Assembly: GCF_018129995.1 (NCBI RefSeq)
Contig: NZ_JAFCKS010000012.1
Location: 1 to 64,000, forward strand
Source: Bradyrhizobium sp. SZCCT0153
GTDB lineage: Bacteria; Pseudomonadota; Alphaproteobacteria; Rhizobiales; Xanthobacteraceae
Length of the DNA stretch: 64,000 nt
Reading direction: 5' to 3'
In this document: positions 17,465 through 25,733 of the stretch, piece after piece
Layout: each line of letters starts with the position of its first letter
Numbering within the stretch: the first letter of the stretch is position 1
Notes under the pieces: model-generated
What the model was told of the DNA's origin: nothing
The model's database searches: none
Seen by the model: the letters and a program-made list of their open reading frames with translations, nothing else
Position numbers and translations under genes: made by a program

Positions 17465-18676
17465 ATGTTTCGACCCATGAGAATTGCGGCCGTCGCTCTC
17501 GCCCTGCTGGCTGCGGCCGCCTCGTCCGTGCACGCCGCCGACGCAACCTTCGATGACTCCGCGCGCTTCCTTGCGGGCATGCAGCCTTCGGCGGATTCGC
17601 CGCTGGTGCCGCTCACGAAGGATCCGGGCTGGCAGCGCCACGCGAAATTCTTCGATGGCGCCTTCGCCCAGCTCGAGCAGCGCCAGCTCTCGAAGATCCG
17701 GAGCTGGGCCGACGTCAACCTGGCCGCACCCCGTCCGACCATGTTCTACATGTTCAGCGGTCCGGATTTCCTCTATGCCAATGCCTTCTATTCCAAGGCG
17801 AGCACTTATGTGCTCGGCGCGCTGGAGCCGGTCGGCGCGGTGCCCGACCTGACACGGCTGCCGCGCGGCTCGGTCGGTGCCGCGCTCTACAATGTCGAGC
17901 GCTCGCTCGGCTCGATCCTGAGCTTTTCCTTCTTCATCACCAAGCAGATGAAGGTCGATTTGCACACCAACCAGGTCAACGGCACCTTGCCGATCCTCTA
18001 TGTCTTCCTGGTTCGCTCCGGCAAGACCATCCGCAATGTCGAGATGGTCGCGCTCGACGACAAGGGCGGGATCCATGTCGGCAACGACAATCCGGGACCG
18101 AACGCGACGCGCGGCGCCCGTATCACCTTCGCCGGCAGCGACGGCGAAGCGCGCACGCTGTATTATTTCTCGACCGATCTTTCCAACCCAGGTGCGCGCG
18201 CGGCGGGCTTCCTGAAGTTCTGCGGGACGCTCGGTCCCGGCAACAGCCTGATCAAGAGTGCGTCCTATCTCTTGCACTCCGGCAACTTCACCGTCGCGCG
18301 CGACTGGCTGCTCGCCAACAGTGCGACCATCATCCAGGACGATTCCGGCATTCCGCTCGCGAACTACAATACGCGGCAGTGGCGGTTCTTCCCGTTCGGC
18401 CGCTACCTCGGACCGATCAATGAATTCCCCGGCCGCTACCAGGAGCGTTACGCCGAGCTGTTCACGCGCGCCCAGCCGATCGATTTCGGCGTCGGCTACC
18501 GCTGGCGCATGCACGAGTCGAACCTGTTGCTGTCGGTGAGGGTGCCGGGGTCCGAGACGACGCCGGGTGCGGAGACCACCTCATCCGCCGAACCGGCGCC
18601 CAAACCACAGCGTCCGAAGCGGCCGCGTCCGCCCGAACCGGTGCCGCCGCCGGCACGCTTTTTCTGGTTACGGTAG
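17465..18676 (+). CDS. periplasmic protein of unknown function
   Basis: A 403-residue protein with a clear Sec signal (RIAAVALALLAAAASSVHAA). The mature part is soluble and reads as a single domain of about 340 residues (DPGWQRHAKFFDGAFAQLEQ; TMFYMFSGPDFLYANAFY; DDKGGIHVGNDNPGPNA). It ends in a Pro/Arg-rich tail that finishes in FFWLR. The family is not recognised. Starting 2 bp after the APC permease stop, it is likely the second gene of that operon. Alternative start at 17477. Confidence 0.75.
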   Translation: MFRPMRIAAVALALLAAAASSVHAADATFDDSARFLAGMQPSADSPLVPLTKDPGWQRHAKFFDGAFAQLEQRQLSKIRSWADVNLAAPRPTMFYMFSGPDFLYANAFYSKASTYVLGALEPVGAVPDLTRLPRGSVGAALYNVERSLGSILSFSFFITKQMKVDLHTNQVNGTLPILYVFLVRSGKTIRNVEMVALDDKGGIHVGNDNPGPNATRGARITFAGSDGEARTLYYFSTDLSNPGARAAGFLKFCGTLGPGNSLIKSASYLLHSGNFTVARDWLLANSATIIQDDSGIPLANYNTRQWRFFPFGRYLGPINEFPGRYQERYAELFTRAQPIDFGVGYRWRMHESNLLLSVRVPGSETTPGAETTSSAEPAPKPQRPKRPRPPEPVPPPARFFWLR

Positions 18677-18688
18677 AACTCGCCGACG

Positions 18689-19252
18689 TCAGCCCACCGG
18701 GCTCTGGGCCACGACGACCAGAACCTCGGCCTTCTGCCGGCCGAGGCTCCTGACCTCGTGAGGGGTCTCGCCTGAGAAGTACAGGCAGTCGCCCTTGCCG
18801 AGGACGAGATCTTCGCCGTCGAGCTTGATCGCAATCTTGCCGTTGACGACGAACAGCAGTTCCTCGCCTGCATGCGAGGCGCGCGTCGCCGATTTGTGCG
18901 GCGGGCTGAGGAGGAACGGCTCCATCATCTTGCGGGTGCGGCCGGTCGCCAGCGGGACCACGCCGAACGTGTCCTGAAACAGCGGCACGTTGCCGCCTTC
19001 GCGGCGGAACAGCGTATAGCGCGGTGCGGGCTCGGCGTTCGGGTCGAAGAAGTTCGCGACATTGACCTCGAGCGCGGCCGCCATCCGCAGCAGCGCTGCG
19101 AGCGAGGGGATCTTCAGGTTGCGTTCGACCAGCGAAATGTAGCCGCGCGTGAGGTCGCTCTGCCTGGCGAGTTGATCCAGCGTCAGGCCCTTGGCGATCC
19201 GCGCCTGACGGATATTGGCCCCGACGGCTGTCGCTTTGCTGACGTCAAGCAC
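18689..19252 (-). CDS. XRE-family HTH regulator with cupin sensor domain
   Basis: A 187-residue one-component regulator. Residues about 8-65 form an HTH_3 domain (NIRQARIAKGLTLDQLARQS; TRGYISLVERNLKIPSLAAL). Residues about 105-180 form a small cupin (HAGEELLFVVNGKIAIKLDG; GDCLYFSGETPHEVRSLG). The PuuR-like family senses small ligands and usually represses adjacent transport/catabolism genes. The GTG at 19252 is chosen because AGGAG lies 8 nt upstream and the protein then has the usual family length; the longer frame to 19696 is intergenic. Divergent from the transporter operon at 19608. Confidence 0.87.
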   Translation of the reverse strand: MLDVSKATAVGANIRQARIAKGLTLDQLARQSDLTRGYISLVERNLKIPSLAALLRMAAALEVNVANFFDPNAEPAPRYTLFRREGGNVPLFQDTFGVVPLATGRTRKMMEPFLLSPPHKSATRASHAGEELLFVVNGKIAIKLDGEDLVLGKGDCLYFSGETPHEVRSLGRQKAEVLVVVAQSPVG

Positions 19253-19281
19253 GCATGAGTCTCCTGAACTGCTGATGCCTC

Positions 19282-19455
19282 TTTTGCAACAGATGCCGGC
19301 CGACTGCCAGCCCGGCGGTCCGCACCGCGGGCGCGGGTCCCCCGACACCTGTATTCCAATGGAAAACTTATGCGCAGAAATTTCGAGCACAGCCGCGGAT
19401 ATTGTGAGCAGACAGGCTGGTATTTTGCAGAAGATCGCCGAAAAATGGTGCAAAT
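19282..19455. promoter_or_regulatory. divergent regulatory region with repeated TTTGCA boxes
   Basis: In the 355-bp gap between the XRE-cupin gene and its probable target operon, the box TTTTGCA occurs at 19282-19288 and 19423-19429, and its inverse TGCAAAT at 19449-19455. The last two form an inverted pair about 20 bp apart. The gap is AT-richer than its surroundings. These boxes are candidate binding sites for the XRE-cupin protein; the assignment is inferred. Nothing else coding is seen between 19253 and 19607. Confidence 0.4.
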
Positions 19456-19607
19456 GATGCGTATTGCCGCGATCCGCAGCATCTGCCGCGTTCTGCGTCG
19501 TTGATTTCCAACAGTAAACATGATCGATTTTACCGCCTTGGCTGCCGATGGGCTCCACGGACAGAACCAACTGCTTTCCCTGGCGCCGGTACTTTTTGGA
19601 GAGATCG

Positions 19608-20921
19608 ATGACCGTAGCAGACGACGTCACCCTGAATGTAGCGCCGGACGAAGCGGCGAGCTTGCGACGGATCGTGTGGTCGAGCGTGATCGGCACCGCG
19701 GTCGAATGGTACGACTTCCTGATCTATGGCACGGCGACCGCGCTGGTCTTCAACAAGGTCTTCTTCGCCGCGGGCAACCCCACGCTCGCCACCATCGCGG
19801 CCTTCGGCACCTATGCGGTCGGGTTCCTGGCGCGGCCGCTGGGTGCGGCAATCTTCGGCCACTACGGCGACCGGGTCGGCCGCAAGGCGATGCTCGCGAT
19901 CACGATCATGGTGATGGGCATCGGCACCTTCCTGATCGGCCTGCTTCCGACCTATCAGCAGATCGGCATCGCGGCGCCGTTGCTCCTGATCGGCCTGCGT
20001 TTTCTCCAGGGCATCGGCCTCGGCGGCGAATGGGGCGGGGCGGTGCTGATGGTGGTCGAGAATTGTTCGACGCATCGCCGCGGCCTGCTCGGCAGCATGG
20101 TGCAAGTCGGCAATCCCATCGGCAATCTCGCCGCGATCGGCATGTTCGCGCTGGTGGCGAGCCTGCCGGAAAGCGAGTTCATGGCTTACGGCTGGCGCAT
20201 TCCTTTCCTGCTGTCGATCCTGCTGGTGGGCGTCGGCCTCTACATCCGCCTCAACATGGAGGAGACCGCCGCCTTCCGCCAGGTCCAGGCCAAGAAGGAG
20301 GTCGCGAGCCTGCCGGTGGTGGAGATCTTCAAGCACCATCGCGGGCCCTTCTTTACCGCGGTCGGACTGAAGATTTCGGAGATCGCCTATGCCAGCATCG
20401 GCGGCGTGTTCGTGATGTCGTACGCCACCGCCAATCTCGGCCTGTCGCGCTCGGTGGTGCTGAACGGCGCGTTCGCCGCCTCGCTGGTTGCGCTGATCGC
20501 CATTCCCTTATTCGGCTGGCTGTCCGATCTCCTCGGACGCAAGACGATGTTCTATGCGAGCTGCCTGTTCTCGGCGTTATTTGCCTTCCCGCTGTTCTGG
20601 CTGCTCGACACTCGCAATCCCACCATCGTCGTCTGCACCATCGTGATCGCGATCACCTTCGGCCAGATGGTGATGTTCGGCATCGGCGCGCCCTGGTACT
20701 CCGAGCTTTTCTCCGCGCGGCTGCGCTACAGCGGCGCCTCGCTCGGGTTTCAGGTCGGCGCGGCCCTCAGCGGCGGGTTGACGCCGCTGATTGCGGCCTC
20801 TCTGATGGCCTGGAGCGGCGGTGCAACCTGGCCGGTGTCGCTGCTGCTGATCGCCTGCGCCGTCGTCACCGCGACCGCGACCGCGTTTGCGCCGGAGATG
20901 GCGAACAAGGAACTGACCTGA
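19608..20921 (+). CDS. MHS-family MFS transporter
   Basis: A 437-residue inner-membrane symporter with 12 helices. The metabolite:H+ symporter type is indicated by GTAVEWYDFLIYGTATALVF in helix 1, GHYGDRVGRKAML in the 2-3 loop, GLGGEWGGAVLMVVE in helix 4, and LPESEFMAYGWRIPFL. Members import shikimate, alpha-ketoglutarate, proline/betaine or aromatic acids. GGAGAG precedes ATG 19608. It is the first gene of an operon with the MOSC and reductase genes, divergent from the XRE-cupin regulator, so it probably imports the substrate of that pathway. Confidence 0.9.
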   Translation: MTVADDVTLNVAPDEAASLRRIVWSSVIGTAVEWYDFLIYGTATALVFNKVFFAAGNPTLATIAAFGTYAVGFLARPLGAAIFGHYGDRVGRKAMLAITIMVMGIGTFLIGLLPTYQQIGIAAPLLLIGLRFLQGIGLGGEWGGAVLMVVENCSTHRRGLLGSMVQVGNPIGNLAAIGMFALVASLPESEFMAYGWRIPFLLSILLVGVGLYIRLNMEETAAFRQVQAKKEVASLPVVEIFKHHRGPFFTAVGLKISEIAYASIGGVFVMSYATANLGLSRSVVLNGAFAASLVALIAIPLFGWLSDLLGRKTMFYASCLFSALFAFPLFWLLDTRNPTIVVCTIVIAITFGQMVMFGIGAPWYSELFSARLRYSGASLGFQVGAALSGGLTPLIAASLMAWSGGATWPVSLLLIACAVVTATATAFAPEMANKELT

Positions 20922-20977
20922 TCCCGCGGCGCGCCGCTTGTTGCGGCGCACCCATCACCTCTCGAGGGGAAATTGTC

Positions 20978-21502
20978 ATGCTTGATATTGTCAGCGCCGG
21001 CCCGGCGCAGAGCGGCGCAGCACAGCTCGGCTGGACCGGCGTGGTCCGCTTCCTTCATCTTGCCCCGCGCGCGTTCCTGCCGATGCGCGCAGCGGAATCG
21101 ATCACGCTTGTTGCCGGCAGAGGGATTGAAGGCGACCGCTACATGGTCGGCCGCGAGGAAGGTTTTTACTCGCACAAGCCCGAGGAGGGCCGCCAGGTCA
21201 CCCTGTTCGAGCTCGAGACGCTGATCGCGCTCAAGCGTGATGCCGGCATCGAGCTCGGCCCCGAAGAGCACCGCCGCAACGTGACGGTCGAGGGCGTGCC
21301 GCTGAACCATCTGGTCGGGCGCCGCTTCTGGCTGGGCGAGACCTTGCTGGAAGCGACCCGGTTGTCGGTGCCGTGCCGGCACATCGAGGAGATCACCGGC
21401 AAGGCGATCTTCGATCCCCTGATCAATCGCTCGGGCCTCAACTGCAGGATCCTGCAAGGGGGCGCCGTCAGGCTCGGCGACACCGTGCGGAACGCAGCAT
21501 GA
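20978..21502 (+). CDS. MOSC domain protein
   Basis: A 174-residue protein with the MOSC beta-barrel pattern: GIEGDRYMVGREEGFY near the N-terminus, RRNVTVEGVPLNHLVGRRF, and a conserved cysteine in RLSVPCRHIEE. MOSC proteins relate to the C-terminal domain of molybdenum cofactor sulfurases and to YiiM/YcbX/mARC, which handle Mo cofactor or reduce N-hydroxylated compounds. Its TGA overlaps the next ATG (ATGA), so it is translationally coupled to a flavin/2Fe-2S reductase. This suggests the pair may work as a reductase chain, like mARC-type systems. A role in the same catabolic operon is inferred. Confidence 0.85.
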   Translation: MLDIVSAGPAQSGAAQLGWTGVVRFLHLAPRAFLPMRAAESITLVAGRGIEGDRYMVGREEGFYSHKPEEGRQVTLFELETLIALKRDAGIELGPEEHRRNVTVEGVPLNHLVGRRFWLGETLLEATRLSVPCRHIEEITGKAIFDPLINRSGLNCRILQGGAVRLGDTVRNAA

Positions 21503-22455
21503 AGTTGCGTCCGATCACGACGATCAAGACGGTGGTCGCCGGCATCGAAGAGGCTGGCGCCGGGATAAAGCTGTTCACGCTGACGGATCCCGATCAATGG
21601 GAATTGCCGCCCTTCAAGCCCGGAGCGCATATCGATCTGCACCTGCCGAACGGTCTCGTCCGCACCTATTCGCTGTGCAACGAGCCCGCCGACAACACGC
21701 GCTATGTCATCGCGGTGAAGCGCGAGACCGATGGACGCGGCGGCTCGCGTACGCTTCACGACGAGATCAGGATTGGCGAGGTCATCGGCGTCTCGCTGCC
21801 GCGCGGCGGGCTGGAGCCGGGCGGGCAGATTGCGCGCCATGTGTTCGTCGCAGGCGGCATCGGCGTGACGCCGTTCCTGTCGATGGCGCGGCACCTCGCA
21901 CGAACGGGGGATGCCGACTTCACGCTGCATCTGATCGTGCGCGAGGAGGTGCCGCTTGCGTCTCACCTGGCGCCCTTGATCGATCAAGGTCGCATCGTCG
22001 TGCATTGCACGTCCCGGGGAGGACGTCCGGATCTTGCGGCGCTGGTTGGGGAGAGCGCAGCCGAGACGCTGGTGGCCTGCTGCGGGCCGGAAAGCATGAT
22101 CGGCGATTTCGAGCGCGTGACCGCAGCGTGGCCGGCGGCGAATGTTCATATCGAGCGCTTCGTCGCGAAGCCACCGGCCGTCGACCCCGACGCGAAGCCG
22201 TTCACGTTGGCTCTGGCGCGCTCGGGAACCGAAATCCCGGTTCGCGCGGGCCAGAGCATGCTGGCCGCCTTGCAGGAAGCAGGTGTCGACATCGCGACGT
22301 CGTGCTGCGGCGGCATCTGCGGTGCCTGCAAGGTGGGGTGGCTCGAGGGCAAGCCCGTACACCGCGACCGCATCCTGTCGCCGTACGAGCGCGAACGCTA
22401 TCTCATGGTCTGCGTCGGCGGATCGGACGCCGATCGGCTGGTGCTGGATCTCTGA
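21499..22455 (+). CDS. VanB/PDR-type flavin reductase with C-terminal 2Fe-2S ferredoxin
   Basis: A 318-residue cytosolic electron-transfer protein. The flavin domain has RTYSLCNEP, the NAD(P) domain has GGIGVTPFLSMARHL, and the C-terminal plant-type ferredoxin domain carries Cys in SCCGGICGACKVGW and a last Cys in YLMVCVGG. This is the phthalate dioxygenase reductase/VanB architecture, passing electrons from NADH through FMN to a Rieske oxygenase. No oxygenase gene lies in the window. The coupled partner is instead the MOSC protein, with which it overlaps by 4 bp. The acceptor is therefore open. Confidence 0.9.
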   Translation: MKLRPITTIKTVVAGIEEAGAGIKLFTLTDPDQWELPPFKPGAHIDLHLPNGLVRTYSLCNEPADNTRYVIAVKRETDGRGGSRTLHDEIRIGEVIGVSLPRGGLEPGGQIARHVFVAGGIGVTPFLSMARHLARTGDADFTLHLIVREEVPLASHLAPLIDQGRIVVHCTSRGGRPDLAALVGESAAETLVACCGPESMIGDFERVTAAWPAANVHIERFVAKPPAVDPDAKPFTLALARSGTEIPVRAGQSMLAALQEAGVDIATSCCGGICGACKVGWLEGKPVHRDRILSPYERERYLMVCVGGSDADRLVLDL

Positions 22456-22463
22456 CGTCTGGC

Positions 22464-22673
22464 CTACCAGTGCACGCTCTGGCTCGGCACGATGAACGCC
22501 GTCGTGCTGGGCGGCGTGGCCAAACTCATCGCCAGATACCATCCGGAGCCGACAACCAGCACCAGCAGGGCGATGATGGCGAGCATGTCGAGGGTCCTGG
22601 GGTCGTGACGCCCCCTGGAGCCGAGATTTGGGCCAGGCCTGAAGCGGAAATGAGGGCTGATTTTCCAGCGCAT
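22464..22673 (-). CDS. small single-pass membrane protein
   Basis: A 69-residue protein. A basic N-terminal part (RWKISPHFRFRPGPNLGSRG) is followed by one strong transmembrane helix (LAIIALLVLVVGSGWYLAM) and a short tail ending in SVHW. The ATG at 22673 has GGAGG 8 nt upstream. The well-placed ribosome site and tidy topology support a real gene. The function is unknown. It converges with the reductase gene, leaving 8 bp between stops. Confidence 0.65.
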   Translation of the reverse strand: MRWKISPHFRFRPGPNLGSRGRHDPRTLDMLAIIALLVLVVGSGWYLAMSLATPPSTTAFIVPSQSVHW

Positions 22674-22728
22674 TGTTGTTTCCTCCCGGGGGAGCATCAG
22701 AACAATGCGAGCGGTGAGTTCAGGTTCC

Positions 22729-22785
22729 AGTCAACGCCGCGTAAGCACGGGCAAAGCACTGCAGCATGCTTACGCGGCGTTGACT
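22729..22785. repeat. perfect 19-bp inverted repeat spanning the yidD stop codon
   Basis: AGTCAACGCCGCGTAAGCA (22729-22747) is repeated exactly in inverse at 22767-22785, with a 19-nt spacer. The right arm carries the last codons and TAA stop of yidD (minus strand), and the left arm is a copy of the same sequence in the opposite orientation. In yidD mRNA the two arms would form a very stable hairpin covering the stop codon. There is no T-run. Confidence 0.85.
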
Positions 22786-23108
22786 CCGCGCCACCGGCCG
22801 TAACGCCAGGGCAAGTACCAGCGTGCACCCTGTGGCGCGATCAGGGGCACGTTGTCGATGCCCGAGGTGCCGAAGGGGTTGCAGCGGAGCAGGCGCGCGA
22901 GTGTCATCCAGCCGCCGGCCCACAGTCCGAACCGCTCGATCGCCTCGTCGCCATAGACCGAGCAGGTCGGCAGGTGCCGGCAATTGTAGCCAACCAGCGG
23001 CGAGAGCGTGTGGCGGTAGAGCCAGATCAGAGCGCGGCCGAATCTGCGCGGCAGCCGGAGCGCACCCGCGACGGGATTGGAGCAATGCTCGCAGGCTGAA
23101 TGCTTCAT
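22770..23108 (-). CDS. yidD: membrane protein insertion efficiency factor YidD
   Basis: A 112-residue protein, near the usual family length plus a Cys-bearing N-terminus (MKHSACEHCSNP). The DUF37/YidD signature is clear: ALIWLYRHTLSPLVGYNCRH, PTCSVYGDEAIERFG and RLLRCNPFGTSGIDNVP. YidD sits at the inner face of the membrane and assists YidC-dependent insertion. In many bacteria it is beside rnpA/yidC; here, as in several alphaproteobacteria, it lies near folE and hisI. ATG 23108 is chosen; the upstream extension to 23195 is not family-like. The stop codon lies inside a 19-bp inverted repeat. Confidence 0.93.
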   Translation of the reverse strand: MKHSACEHCSNPVAGALRLPRRFGRALIWLYRHTLSPLVGYNCRHLPTCSVYGDEAIERFGLWAGGWMTLARLLRCNPFGTSGIDNVPLIAPQGARWYLPWRYGRWRGVNAA

Positions 23109-23364
23109 GGGCGCTTTGCTGCGATCGTGGGCGAGGTTTTGCGCGGTTCCGGCGCAGGGAACCTTAAGCTGTTGTTTGCGCGCCATATTTTGCATGGTTT
23201 TTGGGAGCAGTGCAGCAAGTACCTATGGACGATCTGTATTCCCACGGATACCATTTTTGTGACGTTCATGTGAGACTCACTGGAACGTCAGAGCGGGACT
23301 TGCCTGAATCGGCTCGAACTTAAAGGCTTGGGCTTAAAGCTTGGGGCTTGGGGAAGGGACCAGT

Positions 23365-24267
23365 TTGAAACTTCTGAAGTCGCTCAATCTTCGCGGCTGG
23401 TTGCTGGTGGGAACCGCCGCTTGTGGAGTCGTGTTGGCTGGCGCCGTCGCGACACTCGGGTCGTCAGCCCGAGCCGGTGCTGCCCTCGAAGAGCGCAAGC
23501 TGCCGATGAAGTTCAACTGGATCGCCTGCGAGCCGAATTGCCGCGGTTGGGTCAGCGCGGTCGGCATCATCACCGCTGATACGCCCAGAGATTTCGAGGA
23601 GTTTTCGCGTGGACGCCAGCTCGGCGGCGCCACCGTGGTGCTCGATTCCAGCGGCGGTTCCGTCAACGACGCCATCACGCTCGGCCGCCGCTTCCGCAAT
23701 CTCGGACTTCTGACCACGGTCGGGGTCAGCGTTCAGAGCCGCGGCGGGCAGACGGTCCGTGCGGCGGTCGCGCCTGAGGCCTATTGCGAATCCATGTGCG
23801 TGTTCCTGCTGCTGGCCGGCAAGAAGCGCTACGTGCCGGAGGCGGCGCATGTGCGGGTCCACCAGATCTGGATGGGCGATCGCGCCGACGACGCCAAGGC
23901 GGCGAGCTACAGCGCGCAGGACCTGATGATCGTTGAGCGCGACATCGGCCGGCTTGCCAAATACACCTTCGACATGGGCGGCGCCGGCGACCTGCTGTCG
24001 CTCGCGCTCAGCATCCCGCCGTGGGAAGATCTGCACGAGCTCGACACCGGCGAGCTCAAGCTCACCAATCTCGTGACGACCGATCTCGTGGCCGACGTGC
24101 TGCCCCATGTGGATATCTCCGCCCCGGCCATGGTGGAGCTTGCACCGAAGACGCAGGCCAGGTTCGGTTCGGAACCGGAGCAGCCGGCCAAGTCGACCAA
24201 GACGGCGGAAGCCCTGGTGCCGACGGGTGGCGTGGTGGCGACGCCGGGTGCAGCGTCCCAGAAGTAG
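23365..24267 (+). CDS. exported ClpP/crotonase-fold protein
   Basis: About 300 residues from a TTG start at 23365 (a purine-rich GGGAAGGGA lies upstream; TTG 23341 is an alternative). The N-terminus LVGTAACGVVLAGAVATLG is a signal or anchor. The core follows the ClpP-like plan: VVLDSSGGSVNDAITLGRRF (oxyanion-side strand and helix), then a putative nucleophile Ser143 in AYCESMCVFLLLAG and His166 in HVRVHQIW. Such periplasmic proteins are frequent in Bradyrhizobium; proteolysis is unproven. It ends with an Ala/Pro/Thr-rich tail. It diverges from yidD with a 256-bp gap. Confidence 0.7.
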   Translation: MKLLKSLNLRGWLLVGTAACGVVLAGAVATLGSSARAGAALEERKLPMKFNWIACEPNCRGWVSAVGIITADTPRDFEEFSRGRQLGGATVVLDSSGGSVNDAITLGRRFRNLGLLTTVGVSVQSRGGQTVRAAVAPEAYCESMCVFLLLAGKKRYVPEAAHVRVHQIWMGDRADDAKAASYSAQDLMIVERDIGRLAKYTFDMGGAGDLLSLALSIPPWEDLHELDTGELKLTNLVTTDLVADVLPHVDISAPAMVELAPKTQARFGSEPEQPAKSTKTAEALVPTGGVVATPGAASQK

Positions 24268-24318
24268 CCTCAGACCCCTGATTTCATTTTCGGTCGCTGT
24301 GAAGCGACGCCCCCGGAA

Positions 24319-24774
24319 TCAGCTTTGTGCCGAGGCCGGCTGCCTGGCCTTCGCCTCGATCTGGCCGATGGCATCGACCACGGCATCGAAGGTCAGGAGC
24401 GTCGAGGCATGGCGCGCCTTGTAGTCGCGAACCGGCTCGAGGAACTTGATCTCTTCCCATTTGCCTTGAGGAGGCAAGCCGTTCTCCTTCAGCATCTTGC
24501 GAACGGTTTCGCGTAACTCACGGAGTTCACTCGCAGTCGAGCCGACCACGTGACTTGCCATGATGGATGAGGAGGCCTGTCCCAGCGCGCAGGCCTTCAC
24601 GTCGTGCGCGAAGTCCGTGACCCTGTCGCCCTCCATCTTGAGGTCGATCTTCACGGTCGAGCCACACAATTTGGAGTGGGCGGTCGCAGTGGCGTCGGGA
24701 TCCGACAGCCGCCCGAGGCGCGGAATATTCCCGGCCAGCTCGATGATCCGCTTGTTATAGATGTCGTTCAGCAT
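24319..24774 (-). CDS. IscU/SufU-like iron-sulfur scaffold, third Cys absent
   Basis: A 151-residue protein of the NifU N-terminal family. It has Cys37 in SKLCGSTVKIDL and Cys62 in DVKACALGQASSSIM, two of the three ligands that hold the nascent cluster. At the place of the third cysteine (E. coli IscU IHCSILAED) the aligned text is RHASTLLTFDA, with Ala123 instead of Cys. It therefore may not build clusters as classical IscU does; it could be a carrier or use another ligand. It is divergent from folE with 239 bp between, an arrangement I recall from other alphaproteobacteria. Confidence 0.85.
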   Translation of the reverse strand: MLNDIYNKRIIELAGNIPRLGRLSDPDATATAHSKLCGSTVKIDLKMEGDRVTDFAHDVKACALGQASSSIMASHVVGSTASELRELRETVRKMLKENGLPPQGKWEEIKFLEPVRDYKARHASTLLTFDAVVDAIGQIEAKARQPASAQS

Positions 24775-25013
24775 GTGATGGAGTCCAGCACTTCCTCGCC
24801 CGATCGGCCTTGGCGGGCGGCGTCCACGGTCCTATATAGGGACGGAACTGGCGGAAAAACAGTCCAGCGGCGTGCCGGCGGTGATCCAGAACCTCGCGGC
24901 TGGCGTTACCAGCAGGCCTTTTTCGCCGATATTGTTCTGTTCAGGCGTCCGGCGGCTTCGCCGCCCCGTCTGCCGGTGACACTCCGGCCGCAAGGCCGTC
25001 GAACGGAGTCGAT

Positions 25014-25706
25014 ATGGACGCTGCAATCAAATCCATCCGCCCCAACAAACCTTCCGACAAGCAGACCGAGGGCCGCCCCGCGGAGCTTGATCCTGCCGAA
25101 TTCCTCGCCGCCGCCGTCCGCGCCGACCAGCCGCGCCCCGCGCGCGCCGAAGCCGAGCAGGCGGTCAAGACGCTGCTCGCCTATATCGGCGAGAACACCC
25201 AGCGCGAAGGCTTGCTGGACACGCCGCGTCGCGTGGTCGAGGCTTTCGACGAACTCTATCAGGGCTACCACCAGTGTCCGGCCGAGGTGCTCGACCGCAC
25301 GTTCGGCGAGACCGCCGGCTACGACGATTTCGTGCTGGTGCGCGACATCGAGTTCACCTCGCAGTGCGAGCATCACATGATGCCGTTCTACGGCAAGGCG
25401 CACATCGCCTACACGCCGGTGGAACGCGTGGTCGGCCTGTCCAAGCTTGCCCGCCTGACCGACATCTTCGCCCGCAGGCTCCAGACCCAGGAGCATCTGA
25501 CCGCGCAGATCGCGGCCGCCATTGATGAGGTGCTGAAGCCCCGCGGCGTTGCCGTGCTGATCGAAGCCGAGCATACCTGCATGTCGGTGCGCGGCGTCGC
25601 CAAGCATGGCGCCTCCACCTTCACCAGCCGATTCACCGGAATGTTCCGCGACAATCCGGCGGAGCAGGCCCGCTTCCTGTCCCTCGTGCGAGGCCTGCAG
25701 CGCTGA
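25014..25706 (+). CDS. folE: GTP cyclohydrolase I
   Basis: A 230-residue enzyme that converts GTP to 7,8-dihydroneopterin triphosphate and formate, the first step of folate (and queuosine) synthesis. Zinc ligands are visible as Cys118 and His121 in TSQCEHHMMPFYG and Cys189 in EHTCMSVRGVAKHG. NTQREGLLDTPRRVVEAF and the C-terminal STFTSRFTGMF complete the family pattern. About 45 N-terminal residues are a Pro/Ala-rich extension. hisI follows after 27 bp on the same strand. Confidence 0.97.
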   Translation: MDAAIKSIRPNKPSDKQTEGRPAELDPAEFLAAAVRADQPRPARAEAEQAVKTLLAYIGENTQREGLLDTPRRVVEAFDELYQGYHQCPAEVLDRTFGETAGYDDFVLVRDIEFTSQCEHHMMPFYGKAHIAYTPVERVVGLSKLARLTDIFARRLQTQEHLTAQIAAAIDEVLKPRGVAVLIEAEHTCMSVRGVAKHGASTFTSRFTGMFRDNPAEQARFLSLVRGLQR

Positions 25707-25733
25707 CCTCGCGAATAAATTGGCGAGGTTACT

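Noticed and set aside
18689..19696. 335-codon version of the XRE-cupin gene
   Set aside because: The first 148 codons cover the divergent promoter region and are not conserved-looking; the GTG at 19252 has a good ribosome site and gives the family length.
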